From assembly GCA_964595945.1 (NCBI GenBank), contig CAZQSL010000008.1, positions 1-53,061 on the forward strand: a stretch of DNA of 53,061 nt, given 5' to 3'. Source of the stretch: CAZQSL01 sp964595945. GTDB lineage: Bacteria > UBP15 > UBA6099 > JAJRTR01. Positions 25,102 through 33,296 of this stretch are shown here, piece after piece. The position numbers and the translations under genes were made by a program. Below the pieces are notes generated by a model. That model was not told where the DNA came from and searched no databases. It saw only the letters and a list, made by a program, of their open reading frames with translations. How positions within the stretch are numbered: the stretch's first letter is position 1; each line of letters starts with the position of its first letter.

Positions 25102-26046
25102 ATGAAACTTCAGGTTATCGAAAAACCCCATATATCAGTGGTTGGCAGCGCTGATCTTGAAACCATCGTGCGCGTCCCATCGCTACCTCTCGACGGCATG
25201 TCGATGCTCGGCGAAGACTATCTGATCAGACCCGGCGGCCGCGCGCCCCATATCTCAATCGCACTCGCGGACCTTGGCTGCCGCGTGTTTTTCTTTTCAT
25301 GCGTCGGCGTCGACTCTTTCGGCGGACAGGTGATCGCCGAACTCCACAAACGGCGCATCAATACCGACTATATCGAACGTACCGATCATCCCACCGGCGG
25401 AGTCCACATCTTCACCACTCCGCAAGGCCAGCAATTTCGCGTCACCACTCCCGGCGCGGGCATGCAAATGACTGCCGCCCCCATTCGTGACGGCATGGCC
25501 ATGGTCTCGGCAAGCCGCATCATGGTCATCATATCCGACGTTTCTGACAAGGCAGTCCGCAGCGCTATCGTCATGGCACACAAATTCAGAGTGCCCGTCC
25601 TCCTCGTCGCCTATCCATCCAACAGACTTTCCCCCCAGGATATTCGAGGCGTCGATATCATCCTTGCCGACGAAAACGCTACCGCCGCACTCACCGGCAT
25701 CCGCCCCACCGACATGCGCGCCGCCGAAGATGCCCTCAACCGGCTCCTGCGACTCGGGCCCGGCGCCGCCATCATCTCCATCACCGGCAAGGGCGCCGCC
25801 GTTTCGATGGAGATGAAACAGTCAAGATTTATACCTGCTCCACACACGGCCCGCCGCATGGGATTCGAATCCGATGACTCCTTTGTCGCCTCTCTATCCC
25901 TCGCTCTCAGCCGGGGACTCTCTCTTGACGAAGCGGTCACCTTCGCAGTCGCCGGCTCATCCTGTGTAGAAATGCAAAGCGGCATCCACCCGGTTTTCCC
26001 CGCACCGGCTGACATCAGCATCGCACTGACTCCCGATTTGGACTGA
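25102..26046 (+). CDS. PfkB/ribokinase-family protein with degenerate active site
   Basis: A ribokinase-fold sugar kinase homologue of 314 residues. The N-terminal part (ISVVGSADLET, IRPGGRAPHISIALADLG, VGVDSFGGQVIAEL) follows PfkB closely. The family's second signature, (D)TTGAGD(S/A)F, reads GFESDDSF at 254-261. The catalytic Asp259 is kept, but the GAG anion hole is replaced by ESD. The first signature also lacks the usual Asn after GG. It may be a pseudo-kinase or have altered chemistry. It lies 24 bases after the HD-GYP gene and is probably co-transcribed. Confidence 0.82.
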   Translation: MKLQVIEKPHISVVGSADLETIVRVPSLPLDGMSMLGEDYLIRPGGRAPHISIALADLGCRVFFFSCVGVDSFGGQVIAELHKRRINTDYIERTDHPTGGVHIFTTPQGQQFRVTTPGAGMQMTAAPIRDGMAMVSASRIMVIISDVSDKAVRSAIVMAHKFRVPVLLVAYPSNRLSPQDIRGVDIILADENATAALTGIRPTDMRAAEDALNRLLRLGPGAAIISITGKGAAVSMEMKQSRFIPAPHTARRMGFESDDSFVASLSLALSRGLSLDEAVTFAVAGSSCVEMQSGIHPVFPAPADISIALTPDLD

Positions 26047-26113
26047 TGTTCATATCCTCCGCAACATTAATAATAAATATGGTGTTCTTATGTGTGTAAA
26101 ATATTGACACCGG

Positions 26114-26131
26114 TATTGCTATAATGCAATA
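26114..26131. promoter_or_regulatory. Palindrome centred on a -10-like box
   Basis: TATTGC and GCAATA flank a perfect TATAAT, forming an 18-base element. GCAAT and GCAATA recur 30 bases downstream (TAGCAATCATGCAATA). It lies 110 bases upstream of the bifunctional-nuclease gene, so it may be an operator-promoter. A TTGACA at 26104 is too close (10 bases) to be the -35 box. Confidence 0.35.
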
Positions 26132-26241
26132 TTTGGCTTAATAGCAATCATGCAATACACTGATGCGGCAAAAGCGCCGCGCGCGGCGGGTGCTCCCATC
26201 AGCCCGCGGCCACGAAACCAGACATCACAGGTGACTCATAC

Positions 26242-26775
26242 ATGAACGAACCAGACAACTTCCTGACTCCTGAAATGCGCCAGGACATGGTACGTGTACT
26301 CGTGCATTGCGTACGTTTTGACTCGTGGAACAAAACTCCGGTCGTATTATTGAAAAACGAAACGGAAGACTGGTTCCTGCCCATCTGGATCGGCATGTTC
26401 GAAGCCACACAGATCGAAATCGCGCTCGAAAAAGTACCAGTCCCACGGCCCATGACCCACGACCTGCTCAATTCACTCCTGACCGCATTCGACCTATCCC
26501 TCGAAGGTGTCTACATACACGACATCTCGGGCGGCACATTTTTTGCCTGCCTCAATATCCTCAAATCAGAAGAATTCGGTGGCGAGACAGTCACCCTCGA
26601 CTCACGTCCCAGCGACGCCATCGCCCTCGCGCTTCGCACCGGATCACCCATTTACGTTTCCAGAAAGATCGTCCGCGAAGCCTCCATCAACAGCAGCGTG
26701 CCACCAGACGACGAAGAACTCCAGAAATTCAAAAACTTCGTCGACAGCATCAAACCCGGCGACTTCATCGAATGA
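26242..26775 (+). CDS. Bifunctional nuclease (DUF151/BFN) domain protein
   Basis: It contains the BFN domain signature almost complete: VVLLKNETEDWFLPIWIG, EATQIEIALE, PRPMTHDLLNSLL, then DSRPSDAIALALRTGSPIYVSRKI (split here for length, residues about 125-150). The family includes plant proteins with RNase and DNase activity; bacterial members are common and mostly uncharacterised. 177 residues, with an acidic C-terminal tail. It appears monocistronic, with non-coding repeats on its 3' side. Confidence 0.9.
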   Translation: MNEPDNFLTPEMRQDMVRVLVHCVRFDSWNKTPVVLLKNETEDWFLPIWIGMFEATQIEIALEKVPVPRPMTHDLLNSLLTAFDLSLEGVYIHDISGGTFFACLNILKSEEFGGETVTLDSRPSDAIALALRTGSPIYVSRKIVREASINSSVPPDDEELQKFKNFVDSIKPGDFIE

Positions 26776-26875
26776 CCTCGCTCATCCCGCTCACCACAGT
26801 CAACACCGTGATATGACATTTCCCCGGCTACACCGCCCGCTTTTCCCCACAGGCCATAGGATCACTCGGCTCATA

Positions 26876-26918
26876 CGCAAGCGCCTTGATTGCGCCAAAA
26901 TCCGGCGCTATCTTGTTA
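26876..26918 (+). repeat. Fragment related to repeat R3
   Basis: CGCAAGCGCCTTGATTGCG and the adjoining CCGGCGCTATCTTGTTA match the complement of the interior of R3 (about 15726-15775) with a few differences. R3's inverted ends are missing. The non-coding stretch 26776-27314 holds this fragment, R2 copy B and an HP hairpin; I see no gene in it. Confidence 0.55.
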
Positions 26919-26981
26919 TGTTTATATTCTTCCAAGCCCTTGGCTTTTCGGTTTGCAACCTGGTATAACAACCAAGTTGCG

Positions 26982-27178
26982 TTCATCCCGGATCCGTCAA
27001 TAGAAAGTACGTTATTGTCGAATCCGGCAGTCGCGATAAGGGCGAACTGCTGTGTTGCCGGTGCATTTTTTTGTTTGCGTATGACGAATACTGCTCACTG
27101 CAAAAATGCCCCTTGCGCCTTGCATTTCATGCCTTCTTGCGACAGCAATCCCGAATTCTAATGACGAATTCGGGTTCA
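26982..27178 (+). repeat. MITE-like repeat R2, copy B
   Basis: About 197 bases, similar throughout to 3976-4172 in the same orientation. The imperfect inverted ends are TTCATCCCGGATCCGTCAAT and the complement of TGAACCCGAATTCGTCATTA. The shared core includes CGCGATAAGGGCGAACTG. No convincing target duplication is visible. Confidence 0.78.
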
Positions 27179-27234
27179 TACAAGTAATATGAAAACGGTA
27201 CAAACGGGAAGCGTTATAAGCGATGAGAGTTTTT

Positions 27235-27300
27235 GAAAGAAGTGTGGAGGAAACTTTATGCAAAAAGTTTCCTCCGCGCATATTACTCTTTTGAAAGCTT
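27235..27300. repeat. Palindromic hairpin repeat (HP family), copy 2; likely terminator of the minus-strand operon
   Basis: A perfect 12-base stem GGAGGAAACTTT (27246-27257) and AAAGTTTCCTCC (27264-27275) around ATGCAA. It is flanked by GTTTTTGAAAGAAGTG and an AAAGCTTTTT tail. It begins just past the stop of the ABC permease gene and can serve as that operon's transcription end. Confidence 0.7.
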
Positions 27301-27314
27301 TTTGGTATAAGAGA

Positions 27315-28121
27315 TCAGTAATGAGCGAGAGCCCCGTCTTTCATGGCACGGGCGACGGCGCGGCGGAGGCAGCCGAAACCGGTGGCGGCGAGGACTGCCG
27401 TGAGTATGGAAAACCGCAGCAGCGCCCCGGTCCATGAAGCGGGGGGGGCGCCGTCCATGCCTGCCCGCGTGATTTCGAGTGCGTAGGTCATGGGAAGCAG
27501 TTGAGAGAGGCCGGCGGCCCATGCGGGGAGTAGCGATGGAGGAAAAAAAACGCCTCCGAGCAGCAGGGTAAGGAAATTCATCAGAATATTTATAGGATCG
27601 CCTTTTTTGTAAACGACGAGGACTGAAGCCGAGATCATGCCGGTAGCGGCAAAGGAGATAAACCCGAGAGAGATGGCGGCAGCGGTGGCGAAAGGGTCGA
27701 AAGCAGTGAAGACGGCGGGACCGGCAATGGCGTATCCGGCGACGCATATAACGGCAAGGCGGGTAGCGCCGCGGATGAAGCCCCAGACTGCGCGGGCGGT
27801 AAATGCCGTAGCGAGTCCGGCGGGAGTGGCGGCGATGGTTTCGAGAGTGCCGCTGGTGAGCCCTTCCTTGACGAGACTTGTCAGGGAGCCCATGCAGATG
27901 TTCATAAACCCTGAAAAAGCGAGACCGGGAAGCACGAAGGCAAAGTAGCCGTTGGTGTATGCCGATGCGCCGCCTACCGCTGCCGCCTTGCCGATGTAGT
28001 AGAAGACGAGGACGAGAAAGCAGGCGGAAACCAGTTCGAGGACGATGTTGAAGCGATAGGAGAGCTCTTCCCTGAAGTCTCGGGCGATGAGTGCGCGGAC
28101 ACGGGCGATGTAGGTCTGCAT
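27315..28121 (-). CDS. ABC-2-type transporter permease
   Basis: An integral membrane protein of 268 residues with six predicted hydrophobic segments and the ABC-2 membrane topology. The N-terminus is amphipathic (YIARVRALIARDFREELSYR). GGVFFPPSLLPAWAAGLSQL and PMTYALEITRAG (near 215) are characteristic of drug, polysaccharide or lipid exporters. No ATPase gene adjoins it. A candidate ATPase lies 6 kb away at 34257-34943 on the opposite strand. It is the last gene of the PFK-FolP minus-strand run. Substrate unknown. Confidence 0.88.
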   Translation of the reverse strand: MQTYIARVRALIARDFREELSYRFNIVLELVSACFLVLVFYYIGKAAAVGGASAYTNGYFAFVLPGLAFSGFMNICMGSLTSLVKEGLTSGTLETIAATPAGLATAFTARAVWGFIRGATRLAVICVAGYAIAGPAVFTAFDPFATAAAISLGFISFAATGMISASVLVVYKKGDPINILMNFLTLLLGGVFFPPSLLPAWAAGLSQLLPMTYALEITRAGMDGAPPASWTGALLRFSILTAVLAATGFGCLRRAVARAMKDGALAHY

Positions 28122-28153
28122 GATTGTAGTCTCGCGTCAGGATTGGCGGCGGC

Positions 28154-28456
28154 TCAGAAGGGATCGTCGCCGAAGTCGTCCGGGAAGTCGTCGTCGGGAG
28201 CGAGTGGCGGCATGGTGGAGGGAGTGACGGGCCGTGCGGCGGCCGCTCCGGGGCCGGAGGCGCGAGAGGCGAATCCGGTGTCTGCGCCTTGTTCGAGCAT
28301 CTGCATGATGCGGAACAGCTTGTAGCCCATGTTGCTGATTTCATTGATGGCGCAGCGGGAAAACTCTTCCTTGTTGTTTGCGTTCCACCATTCGCATCGT
28401 TCGCGGAGGCACTCGCGTTTGATCAGGGGACAGTATTTTTTGAATCCGTTATCCAT
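28154..28456 (-). CDS. Small cysteine-rich protein, 100 aa
   Basis: Not assigned to a family. The N-terminal half contains four cysteines (YCPLIKRECLRERCEWWN ... RCAINEI) followed by a helical stretch (LFRIMQMLEQ). The C-terminal half is a low-complexity Ala/Pro/Asp tail ending DDFPDDFGDDPF. The N-terminal pattern is seen in short proteins of many anaerobes and may bind metal. ATG with a GAGGTG about 6 bases before it. It sits between the zinc-ribbon gene and the ABC permease in one run. Confidence 0.7.
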   Translation of the reverse strand: MDNGFKKYCPLIKRECLRERCEWWNANNKEEFSRCAINEISNMGYKLFRIMQMLEQGADTGFASRASGPGAAAARPVTPSTMPPLAPDDDFPDDFGDDPF

Positions 28457-28488
28457 TGATGCACCTCATTTATATGGGCAGGAGCGTG

Positions 28489-28716
28489 TCAGATGCTCAC
28501 CTGTCCGATAAGAGTTTCAAGTGATTTGTCGATGTGACCGCATCGTTTGCACTGGAGGGCGGCCGGGAGTTTTCTGAATGATTTCGGGAGGCAGTCGCTG
28601 CATACTTTATAATCGCAGGCGGGGCAGTAGTAAGAGAGGGGGGCGTTGTGGCAGCGGTCACAGAGGATGGCTTCCATTTCCGCTACGGTGATGCCCTGTC
28701 CGTCGATTTCAGGCAT
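28489..28716 (-). CDS. Small B-box-like zinc-ribbon protein, 75 aa
   Basis: Four Cys-x2-Cys pairs: CDRC, CPAC, CSDC and CKRC, the last followed by GH. This suggests two bound zinc ions in a compact B-box or cross-brace ribbon. No other domain. Its start lies inside the 3' end of folP (8-base overlap), so translation is coupled. The role is unknown; a protein-interaction adaptor is the most likely guess. Confidence 0.75.
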   Translation of the reverse strand: MPEIDGQGITVAEMEAILCDRCHNAPLSYYCPACDYKVCSDCLPKSFRKLPAALQCKRCGHIDKSLETLIGQVSI

Positions 28717-29581
28717 TGATGAGAGCCTCCCTTGAGGAATGGCGCAGGATGGCGTCGGCGACGCGCACGGCGCGGATGGTTTCCCTGACGTCGTGTACCC
28801 TGACGATGTCGGCGCCGGTTGCGATGGCAGCTACGGCTGCGGAGAGCGAGCCTTCGAGCCGGGCGGAGGTGTCAGTGCCGAGGATGGTGCCGATGAAAGA
28901 TTTGCGGGACGCGCCGATGAGGATGGGGTGAGGGAGGACACGGAGCGCGGACAGCCGCGAGAGTATTTCGAGATTGTGTTGGAGGGTTTTGCCGAATCCT
29001 ATGCCGGGGTCGATGATGATTTTCGATGGGAGGACGCCGGCGTCGGAAGCGAGTCGCGTGCGCTGGCGCAGGAATGTGATGACTGCGTCGATGATGTCCG
29101 TGTCGTAAGACGGGTTGTGCTGCATGTTGGCAGGCGTGCCCTGTATGTGCATGAGGCAGAGTGCAGCGCCCGTGCCTGCGGCGGCGGCCGTCATGCCGGG
29201 ATCGAATCCGAGGGCGGAGATGTCGTTGATGATATCGGCGCCGGAGTCGACGGCGGCGCGGGCGACTTGTGATTTGGTAGTGTCGATGGAGATGGGGATG
29301 AGCGGGAACTGGCGGCGGAGTGCCGTGATGACGGGTATGACGCGTGACAGCTCTTCGTCGAGAGAGACCGGGAGCGAGCCCGGGCGAGTGGATTCGCCGC
29401 CTATGTCGATGATGTCGGCGCCGTCTTCGATCATGCCTGCGGCGGTGTCGAGTGCGTCGTTGATATGGAAGTTGCGTCCGAATAAAGAGTCGGGGGTGCA
29501 GTTGATGATGCCCATGACGAGAGTGCGGGCGCCGCAGGTGATGGGCGCGGCGGTGGGAAGCGGGATGGTAGTCGTGGTCAT
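28709..29581 (-). CDS. folP: Dihydropteroate synthase
   Basis: Condenses p-aminobenzoate with dihydropterin pyrophosphate in folate synthesis. It has a TIM barrel with MGIINCTPDSLFG, DIIDIGGESTRPG, SIDTTKSQVA, IINDISALG, MHIQGTP, IIIDPGIGFGK, LIGASRKSFIG and VRVHDV. The first loop departs from the usual NVTPDSFSDGG (here NCTPDSLFGRNFH), which may affect pterin contact. 290 residues, with the other ligand residues intact. It lies 21 bases downstream of mltG and overlaps the next gene by 8 bases. Confidence 0.93.
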   Translation of the reverse strand: MTTTTIPLPTAAPITCGARTLVMGIINCTPDSLFGRNFHINDALDTAAGMIEDGADIIDIGGESTRPGSLPVSLDEELSRVIPVITALRRQFPLIPISIDTTKSQVARAAVDSGADIINDISALGFDPGMTAAAAGTGAALCLMHIQGTPANMQHNPSYDTDIIDAVITFLRQRTRLASDAGVLPSKIIIDPGIGFGKTLQHNLEILSRLSALRVLPHPILIGASRKSFIGTILGTDTSARLEGSLSAAVAAIATGADIVRVHDVRETIRAVRVADAILRHSSREALINA

Positions 29582-29602
29582 GGGCGGCAGCCTTGTGGGA
29601 AA

Positions 29603-30616
29603 TTATTGGCGGTTCATGGCTTTGATGCGTATTTTTGCTGAATTGTGCTGAGTGACGGTGGTGGAGAAAATATGTGAGCCGTCGCCGCGCGCTACATAGT
29701 AAAGGTAGGGGACGCGGGAGGGTGTGATGGCTGCCTGTAGCGAATTGCGGCCAGGATTGTTGATGGGTCCCGGGGGTAATCCCTTGTACTTGTAGGTATT
29801 GTAGGGTGAGTCGACTTCGAGGTCTTTGTAGAGGAGTCGGTGTTTGCGTTGAGGGAGGATGTATTGGATAGTGGCGTCGCACTGGAGGAGCATTCCTATT
29901 TTGAGGCGGTTGTAGAGTACGCCGGAAATGATGGGACGTTCGCGGTCGACCTGTGCCTCGTCTTCGATGAGGGAGGCCATGGTGACGGCTTCGGTGAGAG
30001 AGTAACCGAGGGAGCGTGCGTTTTTGATTTTTTCGGGGGTGAATACTTTGAAGAATTGATCGACCATACGTTGCGCGAGGTCTATGCAGGTGGTGTTTTT
30101 ATCGTAGAAGTAGGTTTCCGGGTAGAGGAAGCCTTCGAGTTTCCGTATGTCATAGCCGCGAGTGTCGATGTTGTAGTGTACTGGACGTGCGGCGATGTCG
30201 CGGAATTCGCTGGCGGAGCAGAGATTGGTGGTTTGGATGCGGTCAGCGATTTCCGCGGTGGTGAAGCCTTCGGGGACGGTGATTTTGCTGAGGTCTGGGA
30301 TGGGAGTGGTGCTGGAGATGAGAGTGATGATCTGACGCGTGGACATATTGGGTGAGATATCGAAGAGGCCGGCCTTGATGCGGGATGCGAGGCCGGTCTG
30401 TCTTGCGATGAGTGCGAAGTACCATTTGCTGCGGATGAGTTTCTGAGACTGAAGGGTGGCGGCGATGGTGGCGATGCCTGCGCCCTGGGGGATACGGACG
30501 CGCCGGGTGGCTGACGATGATGAGACGGGGGAGTTGAGATGAGAGAGAGTTGCGACTGAGATGATGCTGAAGACAAGGGTGGCGATGATGGTGATTTTGA
30601 TGATGGTTCGTGCCAA
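29603..30616 (-). CDS. mltG: Endolytic murein transglycosylase MltG (YceG-like)
   Basis: An inner-membrane-anchored lytic transglycosylase that ends nascent peptidoglycan strands. One N-terminal membrane helix (residues 6-24) and a LysM-like region (VRIPQGAGIATIAATLQSQ) come first. The YceG catalytic domain follows, with LEGFLYPETYFYDK, ASLIEDEAQVDRERP (catalytic Glu218), ISGVLYNRLKIGM and SPYNTYKYKGLPPGPINNPG. 337 residues is normal. It lies 31 bases after the M6-like gene and 21 bases before folP, in one run. Confidence 0.95.
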   Translation of the reverse strand: MARTIIKITIIATLVFSIISVATLSHLNSPVSSSSATRRVRIPQGAGIATIAATLQSQKLIRSKWYFALIARQTGLASRIKAGLFDISPNMSTRQIITLISSTTPIPDLSKITVPEGFTTAEIADRIQTTNLCSASEFRDIAARPVHYNIDTRGYDIRKLEGFLYPETYFYDKNTTCIDLAQRMVDQFFKVFTPEKIKNARSLGYSLTEAVTMASLIEDEAQVDRERPIISGVLYNRLKIGMLLQCDATIQYILPQRKHRLLYKDLEVDSPYNTYKYKGLPPGPINNPGRNSLQAAITPSRVPYLYYVARGDGSHIFSTTVTQHNSAKIRIKAMNRQ

Positions 30617-30646
30617 GATCGGGTTCCTCCGGGGTGCCGGGCGGGG

Positions 30647-31897
30647 TTAGTGTGATATCCCGACGCGGGCTGAAATGACGGGGAAGTGCGAGATGGTGTC
30701 GATATTGTCGATAGTGATGCCTGAGGGAGCTCCGGTAATGGTGTTGGTATTGTGGGAGCTGTTGCCGAGTGGCGTGGGCGACTGGTTGGCGTAGTCGGGG
30801 GTGAGTGAGTCGCCGTTTCTGAAAAGGAGGGAATTTGCGGGCGCGCCGCAGGCGAATTGCTGGCCGCGGGGAGCCGATGGGGGTATTTTGGAGACAGCGG
30901 CATAGGGTGAGCTGTCGCATTGGCATGTGGTGGCGCCGAAGGGCGATGTGGGTGACGGTCTGTCGAACGAAAGGTGGTAAATTGCGAGCCCGGGTGAAGA
31001 TAGTGAGATGTCGTAGCCTTCGCCGTAGGAGCGGTTTTCGATGAGGATGTAGTCGTTGCCGGAAGCGATGTAATAGACTTTTCCGGTAGTGCGGGAGGGC
31101 GCGAAATAGATGGTGGCTGGCGGGCCGGAAAGTTCTTCGAGAAGCGCCCAGCCGGACCGGATGCGCGTGACGGCGTCGATGAGGGGAAAGCCCTTGTCGG
31201 AGGGATCGGAGATGGAGGGGCAGGTGTCGATGCAGTGTGGGCAAAATGCCGCGCGGTCGGTGATGCCGGTCATGGCGGCGAAGGCGCGGAGGATTTCCGC
31301 CGGAGTGGCGTCGGTGCCCGCGATGATGAAGGGACCAGTGTTGATGCCGGCACGTTTGTCGAATTCGGGAGCGGGGTAGTAGGTAGCGCCGTGGGCTGAG
31401 GGAGTGATGACAATGAGGCCGTCCATGACCGAATCAGGCGAATCGGCGAATCCCTTGAGGTCAAAATAGGCGGGCGCGAGGATGTTGTCAGCGGTGAGTT
31501 TTTCGCGAATCGCGGAGACGTATGTGGTCCAGAGCATCGAGGGCGGTTTTTCGATGTCGGTAGTGGGCGGGAGCACAAATCCGTCCGGCGGCGTCCATTC
31601 GAGCAGTCGCGTGTGGGGATCGAAGCGGTCGAGTGAGGCTGACTTCCAGTAATTGCGGAAAGTGTGGGCATCGAGGTCGTTGGCAAAAAAGGTTTTGGGA
31701 GTCGCGAGCTGCCGTGTAGCGTCAACATAGATGACAGGGACTCGGATAATGCCGGAGTGGGGAGAAAAAGTGGCGCCGGGTTTCGGGGGAGTGATGACGG
31801 GCGGGGCTGCCAGCGCATTGAAACACGAGGCCGCGGCAAGCCCGGCGGCGAGTGCCGCCGGGCGTATCGTATGTTGCAGAAATTCTGAAATCTTCAG
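30647..31897 (-). CDS. Secreted M6-peptidase-like protein lacking the HExxH zinc motif
   Basis: A signal peptide of Ala-rich type (RPAALAAGLAAASCFNALAA) is followed by a region like M6 (immune inhibitor A) peptidases: IRVPVIYVDATRQ, TFRNYWKSASLDRFD, and near the end YILIENRSYGEGYD and LAIYHLSFDR, which match M6's 'LlENR..GyD' and 'GLLIYHVD'. Where M6 carries HExxHxxGxxD there is TPAEILRAFAAMTGI, so zinc cannot be bound in the usual way. The frame is open far upstream, but those residues overlap pfk. The best start is CTG at 31897, 6 bases after GGAGG. It probably acts in the envelope as a non-catalytic binder. Confidence 0.7.
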   Translation of the reverse strand: MKISEFLQHTIRPAALAAGLAAASCFNALAAPPVITPPKPGATFSPHSGIIRVPVIYVDATRQLATPKTFFANDLDAHTFRNYWKSASLDRFDPHTRLLEWTPPDGFVLPPTTDIEKPPSMLWTTYVSAIREKLTADNILAPAYFDLKGFADSPDSVMDGLIVITPSAHGATYYPAPEFDKRAGINTGPFIIAGTDATPAEILRAFAAMTGITDRAAFCPHCIDTCPSISDPSDKGFPLIDAVTRIRSGWALLEELSGPPATIYFAPSRTTGKVYYIASGNDYILIENRSYGEGYDISLSSPGLAIYHLSFDRPSPTSPFGATTCQCDSSPYAAVSKIPPSAPRGQQFACGAPANSLLFRNGDSLTPDYANQSPTPLGNSSHNTNTITGAPSGITIDNIDTISHFPVISARVGISH

Positions 31898-31920
31898 GAA
31901 AAACCTCCGTGGGGGACGGC

Positions 31921-33069
31921 TCAGAAGAATTTTGTGTTGAGGGTCTTGCGGCGCGCGATGTAGCGTTCCATATCGTATTCGAGTTCGAGGTTGACGAGAT
32001 TGAGTATTGTGTGGCCGTTTTCGTCTTTGCGGATGGCATCGGTCATGGGGACGGAAGTGATCATGCCGTCGCGTAGGGCGACCATGCGTCCGAATTTTTC
32101 CTGCATGATGAGTTCGGCGCAGGCGAGGCCGTAGGCTCTGCCGATGCGGACATCGAAGGCCTGGGGTTCGCCACCGCGCTGGAGGTGGCTGAGGATGACG
32201 TGGCGGACTTCGGTGAAGCCCTGTTTCTTGAGTTCCTTGCCCATCCATTCGGCGATGCCGCCGAGGCGGACGTGGCCAAATTCGTCGAGTTCCTTATCCT
32301 GGAGCTGTTCTTTGCGATGTGTCGGTTTTGCGCCTTCGGCGACGCAGACGATGTCATAGCGCGCGCCGTTTTCGCGGCGCTGTTTGAGGATGGCGCCGAC
32401 CTTTTCCATATCGAAATCGACTTCGGGGAGCAGGATCATGCAGGCGTTGCCGGCGATGCCGCCGTGGAGGCAGAGGTGACCGGCGTGGCGGCCCATGATT
32501 TCTACGATGAATACCCTGTGGTGAGAGCCGGCAGTGGTGCGGATGCGGGCGATTTCCTGGCGGATGACTTCGACGGCTGTGGAAAATCCGAGAGTGTAGT
32601 CCGTGGCGCAGAGGTCTTTGTCGATGGTCTTGGGAATGCAGCATACGGGGACGCCTTCGAGCATGAGGCCGTGTGCGCCGCCGAGCGTATCTTCGCCGCC
32701 GATGCCTACTACGACATCGAGTTCGAGCGCCTTGACGGCATCGCAAACTCTTTTGAGGGTTTCTTTTGACTTGAGGGGATTGGTGCGTGAAGAGCCGAGC
32801 ATGGTGCCGCCGTAGCGATCCCATTTTCTGACAACTTTTTCATTGAGGGGCATGACGTATTCGGTGTCGTTGATGCCCTTTTCGAAATCGACATTGGCGA
32901 GGCTGGCCCAGCCGCGCAGGAGTCCGAAGACTTCGAATTCACGATTGTATTCGGCGCCCAGATGTTCGTCGAGGAGGCCTTTGACGACCCATTTCACCGC
33001 GGGGTTGAGGCCGGCGCAGTCGCCGCCGCCCGTGAGTATGCCAGCTCTGAGTTTTCTTTTTTCTGCCAT
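31921..33069 (-). CDS. pfp: 6-phosphofructokinase, predicted pyrophosphate-dependent
   Basis: Phosphorylates fructose 6-phosphate in glycolysis. TGGGDCAGLN at 13-22, catalytic TIDKD with Asp150 and Asp152, and EIMGRHAGHLCL are family motifs. Two positions decide phosphoryl donor: the residue after GGE is Asp127 (GGEDT) and the one before TIDKD is Lys147 (PKTID). This Asp/Lys pair predicts pyrophosphate use; ATP-using enzymes have Gly at the first. 382 residues. GAGGTG lies 7 bases before the ATG. It is the first gene of a seven-gene minus-strand run. Confidence 0.92.
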   Translation of the reverse strand: MAEKRKLRAGILTGGGDCAGLNPAVKWVVKGLLDEHLGAEYNREFEVFGLLRGWASLANVDFEKGINDTEYVMPLNEKVVRKWDRYGGTMLGSSRTNPLKSKETLKRVCDAVKALELDVVVGIGGEDTLGGAHGLMLEGVPVCCIPKTIDKDLCATDYTLGFSTAVEVIRQEIARIRTTAGSHHRVFIVEIMGRHAGHLCLHGGIAGNACMILLPEVDFDMEKVGAILKQRRENGARYDIVCVAEGAKPTHRKEQLQDKELDEFGHVRLGGIAEWMGKELKKQGFTEVRHVILSHLQRGGEPQAFDVRIGRAYGLACAELIMQEKFGRMVALRDGMITSVPMTDAIRKDENGHTILNLVNLELEYDMERYIARRKTLNTKFF

Positions 33070-33296
33070 TTTCTACACCTCGTTGTATATTTTTAATTTC
33101 ACTATACCCTGCTGATCCCACTGTACCGGATAATAATTTTATAACAAAGTGGTGGATAATAGAATAGTCGGGCGTGGATATGCGCGCGGGCGATACCGGC
33201 AGGGGAATTTGCCAGAGGATGACGCGGAGACAATTAGTGAGTATATTATTATCTGAAAGCCGGTCCGGCATTGACCCGAAAGGTTGGACACCAGAA

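Noticed and set aside
23968..25131. Minus-strand frame of 387 codons opposite the HD-GYP gene
   Set aside because: Asp/Phe/Gly/Val-rich shadow of the GAF-HD-GYP gene, with no start signal.
26104..26125. TTGACA plus TATAAT as a standard promoter
   Set aside because: The spacer is only 10 bases, too short for sigma-70. The palindrome reading is kept instead.
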